Positions 49,622-55,888 of a DNA stretch of 55,888 nucleotides are shown here, one piece after another. Numbering within the stretch: position 1 is the first letter of the stretch; the number at the start of each line of letters is the position of its first letter. This DNA is from Candidatus Sulfotelmatobacter sp. (GTDB taxonomy: Bacteria > Eisenbacteria > RBG-16-71-46), in the NCBI GenBank assembly GCA_035498555.1, contig DATKAB010000021.1, forward strand, positions 1-55,888. The letters are read 5' to 3'. The notes under the pieces were generated by a model, which did not search any database, was not told the origin of the DNA, and worked only from the letters and a program-made list of their open reading frames with translations. Made by a program: the position numbers and the translations under genes.

Positions 49622-49924
49622 TCGCGGAGCATTACCACACGCAGGGGACACTGAAAACGCAGAATCGCCGTGCGGCCTGCCCGATTCGGGCTCGGGCGGT
49701 CGGTCCCCGCTCGCGCGCGTTGCGCCCGTCCTGATCGCGCGTCCTGCACGAGTGCGCGGAGGATCCGGCCGGCGCGTCGCGAAAACCCCCGATTCGCGCG
49801 AGCCTTCATGCAACCCGCACGTCCCGACCGGGCGAATTCGCCACCGCGCACGATTGGCCCCGTTCTTTCAAGACCGACGGTAGGCCGCGCGGCTTCATTC
49901 GCGCGACCCTGGGGGGAACACATC
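49622..49924. other. Divergent intergenic region, no gene
   Basis: This 303-base gap lies between the OPT transporter and the Ig/sorting-domain protein. I found only a Shine-Dalgarno-like GGGGGG (49910-49915) before ATG 49925 and no convincing -35/-10 pair in either direction. Open frames entering it from both sides lack ribosome sites. Confidence 0.5.
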
Positions 49925-51334
49925 ATGCGCCGAACAACGCTCCGCCATCTTAGCGGCCTCGCTTTGGCCATCACCGTGACCTTGGCGGCCGGCCGGGCCT
50001 CGGCCGATTGCTCGATCACGGGTGCGACCCAGATCTGCGGCTCGCCGGTCACTCTGTGCGGCCCGATCGACGCCTGGGACTTCCGCTGGACGTTCCCTGA
50101 CGGGTCGACCGCTTCCGATCCCTGCATCACCGCGTCGACCGCGGGCGTCTATTCGCTGTCGGTGTTCGACGGGACCAACTGGTCGGCCCCGTGCACCACG
50201 ACGATCACCTCGACGCCGCCGCCCGCCGCTCCGGCCATCGCCGGTCCGAGCAACGGCTGCACCGACAACACGGTCTCGCTGTGCGGGCCGGACGGCTTCG
50301 GTTATCAGTGGACCGGCCCATTCGGCTTCTTTGCCACCAGCTCCTGTGTGAACGTGTCGAATGCCGGCAGCTACCAGCTCAAGATCCGGACGCTGCCCGA
50401 CGGGTGCTGGAGCACTCCCACCACCCAGGTCGTGACCTTCGCGGATTGCTCGCAGGTTCAGAACTGCCCGCGCCCGGCCTGGTGGTGGTCGGCCGAGTGT
50501 CCGAGCCGTGATCGCCGGGGCAATCGGATCGATGCCAACGTGCTGCTGCCGGTCGCCGATTGCGTCTCGAGCCACGCGCCGATGCTGAACAGCACCGACG
50601 CCGGCTTCTGCAGCGTCATGCAGGGTTGGCGGCGTTCGCTCCGCACCCGCGCCATCCGCCAGACCGCGGCGGTGTGGGCCAACGTGTGCGCGGGTCAGGC
50701 GGCTCTCGTCGCTCGCAATGGCCAGCCGATCGCGCTCGATCCTTCGACCCATGTGTCGCTGCCGAGCTACACCGGCACGGTGGCGTCGTTCCTCGACTTC
50801 GCGTCGTCGGAGCTGACCCGTCTCAATAGCACCAACGACCGGATTCGTACCGTGCGCGACTCTTATCGCTCGCTGATCCGCACCGCCTGGAACATCAATC
50901 ACGGCCTCGGTATCGGACCGACTTGCTACACCAACCCGCCGGCGTCGAACGCTTCGACGTCGCCGGCCGCCGTGGACGACATGGACGCCCTGCTGGCTTC
51001 GGGCGCCGACCCCGAGCCGCTGTCCACCGAGATCATGGACGACCTCGATGGCCCGCTCACGCTCGGCACTTTCGAGCCCAACCCGTTCAGTTCGTCGACG
51101 CGGCTCGCCTTCGCGATATCGACCGCCAGCCCGGCCGACGTCACGATCGGTGTGTACGACATCAGCGGCCGTCTGGTTCGTCAGCTCACCAGCGGTACCC
51201 GTGCCCCCGGCCAGTACGAGATCACCTGGGACGGCCGGAAGGATGACGGTGCGCAGGTCCGCAGCGGTCTGTACTTCGTGATGGGCCGCATTGGAGGACA
51301 GCAGGTTCAGACGCGAGTGACCTTCGTCCACTGA
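49925..51334 (+). CDS. Secreted Cys-rich Ig-like repeat protein with FlgD/T9SS-type C-terminal domain
   Basis: A 469-residue protein: signal peptide (RHLSGLALAITVTLAAGRASA), then two homologous Ig/PKD-like repeats (about 27-95 and 100-180), each with TLCGP or SLCGP, an aromatic F.W..P core, a C[IV]..S.AG.Y.L motif and paired cysteines. A unique middle domain (about 180-345) starts CPRPAWWW. The C-terminal about 85 residues read FEPNPFSSSTRLAF, VYDISGRLVRQL and SGLYFVMGRIGG, the FlgD-like/T9SS type A sorting fold used for export and surface attachment in FCB bacteria. ATG 49925 fits the signal peptide. A strong hairpin lies downstream. Confidence 0.85.
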   Translation: MRRTTLRHLSGLALAITVTLAAGRASADCSITGATQICGSPVTLCGPIDAWDFRWTFPDGSTASDPCITASTAGVYSLSVFDGTNWSAPCTTTITSTPPPAAPAIAGPSNGCTDNTVSLCGPDGFGYQWTGPFGFFATSSCVNVSNAGSYQLKIRTLPDGCWSTPTTQVVTFADCSQVQNCPRPAWWWSAECPSRDRRGNRIDANVLLPVADCVSSHAPMLNSTDAGFCSVMQGWRRSLRTRAIRQTAAVWANVCAGQAALVARNGQPIALDPSTHVSLPSYTGTVASFLDFASSELTRLNSTNDRIRTVRDSYRSLIRTAWNINHGLGIGPTCYTNPPASNASTSPAAVDDMDALLASGADPEPLSTEIMDDLDGPLTLGTFEPNPFSSSTRLAFAISTASPADVTIGVYDISGRLVRQLTSGTRAPGQYEITWDGRKDDGAQVRSGLYFVMGRIGGQQVQTRVTFVH

Positions 51335-51435
51335 TTCACGGACGATTCAACATGGGTTTGGTGGCGGCTCCGCGGGCCGCGCCAGCCCAGCCGGGAGCAG
51401 GAGGTGGCGATGGCCGCCCGGCTCCTCCCTACGCG

Positions 51436-51463
51436 ACCGCCCCGCATGACTCTGCGGGGCGGT
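51436..51463. terminator. Bidirectional hairpin between the sorting-domain protein and MsrA
   Basis: A perfect 11-base stem (ACCGCCCCGCA / TGCGGGGCGGT) with the 6-base loop TGACTC lies between convergent genes, 101 bases after one stop and 10 bases after the other. Confidence 0.75.
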
Positions 51464-51473
51464 TCGCTATCTC

Positions 51474-52190
51474 TCAGTGCGAGGCGCTGGTCTGCGAGTA
51501 CGCCACAGGCAGCACCGCCAGCTTCCCCCACACCGCCTGCAGCTGGCGATCGCGCCCGCAGCCCACACGATAGGCGTGGTAATGGTCCCACGACTTCTTC
51601 CAGAAGTCCTGGTGGTAGTCCTCCGCCGGGTAAAACGGGCCGGCCTTCCGGATCTCGGTGACGATGGGTCTCTTCAGCACGCCGGATTTCTCGATCCCGG
51701 CCTTGGAGGCGAGCGCCGCCTGGTGCTGCGCCTCGTCGCGGTAGAACACGACCGAGGTGTACTCGTCGCCGCGATCGCAGAACTGGCCATCGCTCTGCGT
51801 GGGATCGATGCCGTGCCAGTAGATGTCAAGCAGCTGCTCGTACGTGATCTTGCTCGGATCGAACTTCACCTCGACCGACTCCTTGTGCCCGGTCATTCCC
51901 GATCCCACCTCTTCGTAGGTGGGATTCGAGGTGTGGCCGCCCGAGTAGCCCGAGACCACCGAGAGCACTCCGGGGCGCGACTCAAATTGCACCTCCATGC
52001 TCCAGAAGCAGCCGCCGGCGAAGATCGCGGTCTCCGGCTTGACGCTCGCCGGGGCTGCGGAAGCAGGCTGCGCTGCGGTCGCCTTCTCGACCCGAGTGGT
52101 CGGGTTGGTGTCGGCGAGCGCCACCGCAGAGAACACACCGAGCACCGCCACGATCACGAGCGGGCTGGCGAAAACACGAGTCAACCTCAT
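51474..52190 (-). CDS. msrA: Exported peptide methionine-S-sulfoxide reductase MsrA
   Basis: A 238-residue protein with a signal peptide (RVFASPLVIVAVLGVFSAVALA) and an MsrA domain from about residue 53. It has the catalytic GGCFWSMEVQFE, SGYSGGHTSNPTYEEVGSG, GHKESVEVKFDP, GDEYTSVVFY and AEDYHQDF, plus a C-terminal Cys (VGCGRD) that could act as resolving cysteine. It repairs oxidised methionines in envelope proteins. GGAGGAG precedes ATG 52190 by 4 bases. The start overlaps the pseudouridine synthase stop as ATGA, an unusual pairing of an RNA enzyme with an exported one. Confidence 0.95.
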   Translation of the reverse strand: MRLTRVFASPLVIVAVLGVFSAVALADTNPTTRVEKATAAQPASAAPASVKPETAIFAGGCFWSMEVQFESRPGVLSVVSGYSGGHTSNPTYEEVGSGMTGHKESVEVKFDPSKITYEQLLDIYWHGIDPTQSDGQFCDRGDEYTSVVFYRDEAQHQAALASKAGIEKSGVLKRPIVTEIRKAGPFYPAEDYHQDFWKKSWDHYHAYRVGCGRDRQLQAVWGKLAVLPVAYSQTSASH

Positions 52191-52861
52191 GACACTCCTC
52201 CGTGTCGGGATGGCGCCGCGGCCGGCGCTTGGGGTTCGATTCTGATACGCGGCGACGTCCGATTCGTGACCGGCCGGCCAGCTCGCCCCCGCGAAGTTCG
52301 CGAACGGCCCGCCAGCTCGCGCGGTGGCGCGATCTCGCGCCACTCGCCGGGGGCGAGCCGCGCGAGGTCGAATGGACCGATCCGCACGCGCACCAGGCGC
52401 AGCGTGGGAAGTTCCACCGCTGCGGTCATGCGGCGGACCTGACGATTGCGGCCCTCGGTGATGGTGAGCTCGAGCCAGTGGGTGGGAATCGCAGAGCGCT
52501 CGCGAATCGGGGGCGTGCGCGGCCACAGCCTGGGCGCAGCGATGGCGCGGACGCGCGCCGGCCGCGTGCGCCCATCGTTGAGCGCCACGCCGCGTCGTAG
52601 CGCGTCGAGCGCTTCGCGACTGGGCACGCCCTCGATCTGCACCCAGTAGGTCTTGGGCAGCTTGTGGCGCGGATCGGTGATGCGGTGTTGCAGCGCACCG
52701 TCGTCGGTGAGCACCAGCAGGCCTTCGCTGTCGGCGTCGAGCCGGCCGGCGGGATAGAGCCCGGGCGGCACGTCGAGCTCGGCGAGCGTCGCGCGACCCT
52801 CATGATCCCTGAACTGACAGAGCATGCCGTAGGGTTTGTTGAGCAGGACGAGGCGGGGCAT
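52187..52861 (-). CDS. rRNA pseudouridine synthase, RluE/RsuA family
   Basis: A 224-residue enzyme with no S4 domain, starting directly with the catalytic fold: LVLLNKPYGMLCQF, PAGRLDADSEGLLVLTDDG (catalytic Asp), KTYWVQIEG, ELTITEGRNRQVRRM and LPTLRLVRVRIG. This short form is typical of RluE (23S U2457). The C-terminus ends in a basic, Ser/Arg-rich tail. ATG 52861 is preceded 6 bases upstream by TAGACT, so it may be translated from a leaderless mRNA; GTG 52867 is an alternative. It is coupled to msrA. Confidence 0.92.
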   Translation of the reverse strand: MPRLVLLNKPYGMLCQFRDHEGRATLAELDVPPGLYPAGRLDADSEGLLVLTDDGALQHRITDPRHKLPKTYWVQIEGVPSREALDALRRGVALNDGRTRPARVRAIAAPRLWPRTPPIRERSAIPTHWLELTITEGRNRQVRRMTAAVELPTLRLVRVRIGPFDLARLAPGEWREIAPPRELAGRSRTSRGRAGRPVTNRTSPRIRIEPQAPAAAPSRHGGVS

Positions 52862-52867
52862 GGCCAC

Positions 52868-52873
52868 AGTCTA
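52868..52873 (-). promoter_or_regulatory. Leaderless-type -10 box for the pseudouridine synthase-msrA operon
   Basis: TAGACT on the minus strand, 6 bases (GTGGCC) before ATG 52861. It faces a divergent box at 52913-52918 across 39 bases. Confidence 0.45.
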
Positions 52874-52912
52874 CCCCCGCGCCACGCGCTTCGCCCGCGC
52901 GCTGCCGCGCGC

Positions 52913-52918
52913 TAGGAT
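52913..52918 (+). promoter_or_regulatory. Leaderless-type -10 box for the GT39-like gene
   Basis: TAGGAT is 6 bases (CGCGAT) before GTG 52925. An AGGA within it could also serve as a weak Shine-Dalgarno. Confidence 0.4.
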
Positions 52919-52924
52919 CGCGAT

Positions 52925-54196
52925 GTGACGCTCAAGTTCTTCGGCCGCCGGCTCGGCGCCGCGCACCTCGCGGCGTTCGCCACGTTCATTCTGGCGCTGG
53001 CGCTGCGGGCTCACTGGTTTCACGTCACCGAACGATCCCCGGATGAGGATCTCTACACGAAGTTCGGCGCGGGGATCGCGCGGGAAGGGCCGGCCTGGCA
53101 GGCCCGGCTGACGCGCCAGTTCAACGCCGGTGAAGACGTGGACTATCCGTGGCCCAATCGCTTTGGTTTCATGGCGCTGGTGGCGGTGGCCATGCGCGTC
53201 ACCGGACACCGCACCGTCGAAACCGGTGAGCTGCTCTCGACCGCATCGAGCCTCGGCGCGATCGGGCTCATCGGCGCCATCGGATTCCTGGCGCTCGATC
53301 CGTGGGCGGGCGTGATCGCGATGCTGTTCCTCGCGGCTTCGCCGCTCGACCTCGGGCTCGCCCGCCGGGCCTGGCAGGACGACGTCATGAGCCTGCTGTC
53401 GGTGGGGATGGTGGCGTGCTTCCTGGTGGCGGCGAACGGCGACCGCCGCACGCGGCTCGCCTCGCTCGGCTTCATGGCGATCGCCTGCTTCGCGCTCACG
53501 GTGAAGGAGAGCTCGATCATTCCGGTCGGGCTCGGCGTCGCCGGGCTCGCCTTCATCGAGTGGCGGCGCACGGGAGGATGGCGGGCGCCAGTCGGAGTGC
53601 TCGCGCTCGGCGCCACCGCGGGCCTGCTCGCCGCGGCGGTGATCGTGGCGGCGAACGGCGGCTGGAAGGCGCTGCACGCCACCTGGCTGCTGAGCAAGGA
53701 AGCCACCGCGCCCGACGACTACATGCGCGAGTACCAGAGCGGCGGCATCGGGTACTACCTGACTGGATTCCGCATCCTTCAGCCGGTTCCGTTCATGCTC
53801 GGCTACCTGGCGGCGATCTGGGCGCTGCTGCGCGCGCGCTGGCCGCTCGCCCGGCTCGACGCGCCCCGCGCCGGAGCGGCGCTCGCGGCGCTCGCGATCT
53901 ACGCGATCGCCTTCAGCGCGGTTTCGTTCAGCTACCCGTCCAAGAACCTGCGCTTCCTCTCCCCGATTTATGGCCCGATCGCGTTGCTGGCGGGTTCGCT
54001 GGTGGTCGCGGGGGTGCGGGCGATCCCGGTCGCGCGCCCGGCTCGAGCACGCGCCATCGCGATCGCGTTCGCGGCCGTGCTTCTGCTGGCGTCGGCGGCG
54101 CGAGACATCGCGTGCTTCCGACACTATTTCATCGAGTATCAGATCCAGGACCTCGCGACCCCGTGGTTCACGCAGGTCGACAAGGGGAAGCTCTGA
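52925..54196 (+). CDS. GT39-like (PMT-type) membrane glycosyltransferase
   Basis: A 423-residue polytopic membrane protein with about ten hydrophobic segments. After the first helix the loop RSPDEDLYTKFG holds the acidic pair expected of GT-C enzymes, and the next lumenal loop has DVDYPWPNRFG. ARRAWQDDVMSLL and KNLRFLSPIYGP further match dolichyl/polyprenyl-phosphate mannosyltransferase-like proteins. It probably glycosylates lipids or proteins outside the membrane; donor and acceptor are unknown. Start GTG 52925. It has the same length and design as the protein at 10172-11443 but low overall similarity by eye. Confidence 0.78.
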   Translation: MTLKFFGRRLGAAHLAAFATFILALALRAHWFHVTERSPDEDLYTKFGAGIAREGPAWQARLTRQFNAGEDVDYPWPNRFGFMALVAVAMRVTGHRTVETGELLSTASSLGAIGLIGAIGFLALDPWAGVIAMLFLAASPLDLGLARRAWQDDVMSLLSVGMVACFLVAANGDRRTRLASLGFMAIACFALTVKESSIIPVGLGVAGLAFIEWRRTGGWRAPVGVLALGATAGLLAAAVIVAANGGWKALHATWLLSKEATAPDDYMREYQSGGIGYYLTGFRILQPVPFMLGYLAAIWALLRARWPLARLDAPRAGAALAALAIYAIAFSAVSFSYPSKNLRFLSPIYGPIALLAGSLVVAGVRAIPVARPARARAIAIAFAAVLLLASAARDIACFRHYFIEYQIQDLATPWFTQVDKGKL

Positions 54197-54236
54197 TCTT
54201 CGCGGTCGCGAGCGCCTCGATCGGAACGCCGCGCGC

Positions 54237-54258
54237 CGAGCGGTCGATGAGCCGCTCG
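54237..54258. terminator. Hairpin between convergent GT39-like and methyltransferase genes
   Basis: CGAGCGG / CCGCTCG with an 8-base loop in the 81-base convergent gap. No T-tract is present. Confidence 0.35.
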
Positions 54259-54277
54259 AGCCGGCGCTCGCGTCGCC

Positions 54278-55102
54278 CTACTTGCGGCCCTCGATCAGCG
54301 CGGTCGGGACGGTGAGCGCGAGCTCGCCGCGGCGGGCGGCAACCGCATTGAGGTTGGCTTCGAGCTTCGCCATCGACTCCGCGACCGTGCCGTCGCGGAG
54401 GATCGCCTTCCACGCCGGCATGAAGCCCATGCGGATGAAGGCGTGGCGGAGCAGCGCGGTGCCGTCGGCGAAGCGCATGCGAAATCCGGAGCGCACGAAG
54501 TCGTGGATTCGAAAGCCGGCGCTCACGAGCCGCGCGCTCACCGATTCCACCGTGCCGCGATGGGCGATGTGCTGCTCGAGGCCGGCGACGCGATCGTGCT
54601 GGCCGAGTTCGACCAGCGTGGCGCGAAGGACTTCGTAGAACTCGGCCATGTGGCCGGAGAGATTGGTGGTGAGGACGAGGCTCGCGCCGGGCTTCGCCAC
54701 GCGATGGCAGACCCGCAGCACGTGATCGGCGTTCTCGAAATTGTTGATGCCCAGATTGGAGACGATCAGGTCCACGGATTCGCCGGGTAGATCGAGCGTG
54801 GCGGCATCGCGATCCACGACTTCGACCCCGGCGAGGCCAAGACGCGCCAGCCGCCGGCGCAATCGGCGCGCGACCGGCGCCCACGGATCCACGGCGATCA
54901 CGCGAGTGCCGGGTCCGCAGCGCTGCGCCAGCTCGATGCTGAGGAAGCCGGAGCCGGCGCCGACGTCGAGAATGGTCTGGCCCGCGCGGATCGGAACGCG
55001 ATCGAGCATCGCGAGCCCGAACGGCGCCGACCACAGCGGCAGCTCGTCGTAGAATTCGGCGAACTCTTCGGTCTGGATGTCGATGTCGTCGAGGTGTTTC
55101 AT
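54278..55102 (-). CDS. Class I SAM-dependent methyltransferase
   Basis: A 274-residue soluble protein. Motif I is TILDVGAGSGFLSIEL (about 43-58), followed by VIAVDPWAPVARR (motif II acidic loop), LDLPGESVDLIVSNLGINNFEN (motif IV region) and VLRVCHRVAKPGASLVLTTN (motif V). This is the UbiE/type 11 methyltransferase fold acting on small molecules; the substrate is not evident. ATG 55102 lies 54 bases after the atpC stop, so it may be read from the ATP synthase operon. No Shine-Dalgarno is evident. Confidence 0.88.
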   Translation of the reverse strand: MKHLDDIDIQTEEFAEFYDELPLWSAPFGLAMLDRVPIRAGQTILDVGAGSGFLSIELAQRCGPGTRVIAVDPWAPVARRLRRRLARLGLAGVEVVDRDAATLDLPGESVDLIVSNLGINNFENADHVLRVCHRVAKPGASLVLTTNLSGHMAEFYEVLRATLVELGQHDRVAGLEQHIAHRGTVESVSARLVSAGFRIHDFVRSGFRMRFADGTALLRHAFIRMGFMPAWKAILRDGTVAESMAKLEANLNAVAARRGELALTVPTALIEGRK

Positions 55103-55156
55103 GGACCGGCGCGCCCCGGGTTCACGCGAGTCTTCGCCAGGGCCCGAACCTGCGTT

Positions 55157-55429
55157 CTAGGCCCGCAGCTCCCCGCTCACGCTGTCGGCCAGCACCGTCG
55201 CGCGATTGTTGCTCACCTCGAAGAAGCCGCCGCTCACCCGCAGCTGCTCCTCGGGGCCGCCGGGGCGCCGAACCGTGAGCGCGCCCGCGCCGAGCGATGT
55301 CACCAGCGCGGCGTGATGGGCGAGCACGCCGAGGTAGCCCTCGGCGCCGGGCACCTGGACGTACTCGACCGCGCCGTCGAACACCGAACGCTCGGGTGTG
55401 AGAATCGCGAGCTGGAAGGTGGTCGCCAT
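55157..55429 (-). CDS. atpC: ATP synthase F1 epsilon subunit (short form)
   Basis: A 90-residue F1 subunit. FQLAILTPERSVFDG, VPGAEGYLGVLAHHAALVTSLGAGALTV and VSGGFFEVSNNRATVLAD form the N-terminal beta-sandwich domain. The usual C-terminal helical hairpin (to about 130-140 residues), which inhibits ATP hydrolysis in many bacteria, is absent. Short epsilons occur in several FCB lineages. It follows atpD by 8 bases with GAGG before ATG 55429. Confidence 0.94.
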   Translation of the reverse strand: MATTFQLAILTPERSVFDGAVEYVQVPGAEGYLGVLAHHAALVTSLGAGALTVRRPGGPEEQLRVSGGFFEVSNNRATVLADSVSGELRA

Positions 55430-55437
55430 CGTCGCCT

Positions 55438-55888
<451 letters not shown>

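Noticed and set aside
49670-49924. 85-residue N-terminal extension of the sorting-domain protein
   Set aside because: It is Arg/Pro-rich, would bury the signal peptide, and lacks a ribosome site; ATG 49925 fits the signal peptide.
49930-50330. Degenerate repeats suggesting a CRISPR array
   Set aside because: The repetition is at protein level (two Ig-like domains); there is no regular direct repeat at the DNA level. No CRISPR array was seen anywhere in the window.

Overview
This is a GC-rich window (about 70 % G+C by eye) with very dense, mostly leftward coding and one rightward block at 44-47.8 kb. Its exported proteins include an Ig-repeat protein ending in a FlgD/T9SS-type C-terminal domain (NPF…YDISGR…GLYFVM), next to an exported HzsA-like propeller protein, many PLP/FMN enzymes and an actinobacterial/archaeal-type inositol phosphate synthase. 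This mix suggests an uncultured GC-rich member of the FCB/Eisenbacteria neighbourhood. That placement is inference; no rRNA is present. Because of the GC bias, very long open frames (up to 1063 codons) lie antisense to nearly every gene and are not genes.

Layout. 1-3.1 kb: left-truncated giant secreted protein. 3.5-10 kb: leftward operon S41 protease - HAD phosphatase - tRNA-dihydrouridine synthase - LarB - LarC - double ABC ATPase (nickel-pincer cofactor genes). 10.2-14.8 kb: rsmI - CDP-alcohol phosphatidyltransferase - inositol-phosphate synthase - tmk - GT39-like membrane protein (inositol lipid branch). 14.9-17.2 kb: threonine aldolase, membrane Zn peptidase, HU. 17.4-22.7 kb: priA, HD hydrolase, TPR protein and a ketol-acid reductoisomerase homologue lacking key residues. 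22.9-29.2 kb: a signalling operon of response regulator-GGDEF-like, histidine kinase-GAF-HD-GYP (intact), histidine kinase-GAF-HD-GYP (degenerate) and a CheY-like regulator, behind a good sigma-54 promoter match. 29.5-30.8 kb: cutA-tsaD. 30.9-37.7 kb: secreted propeller/CxxCH protein, epimerase + GT2, then methyltransferase + FMN hydroxyacid oxidase preceded by a long inverted-repeat element. 37.7-43.9 kb: four-gene exported hydrolase/peptidase operon. 44-47.8 kb: cyclophilin, M32 carboxypeptidase, ECF sigma and zinc anti-sigma. 47.9-54.2 kb: OPT transporter, Ig/sorting-domain protein, exported MsrA, RluE-type pseudouridine synthase, second GT39-like protein. 54.3-55.9 kb: methyltransferase and the end of the ATP synthase operon (atpC, partial atpD).

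Genes inside operons are frequently coupled by 1-4 base start/stop overlaps (TGATG, ATGA, GTGA). Between transcription units two promoter habits recur: extended -10 boxes of the form TGnTAnnnT, and TAnnnT boxes only 6-7 bases before the start codon, which implies leaderless mRNAs. The most unusual items are the paired kinase/HD-GYP proteins, the altered reductoisomerase, the inverted-repeat leader at 34.9-35.05 kb, the ABC ATPase lacking both switch histidines, and the leaderless promoter class.
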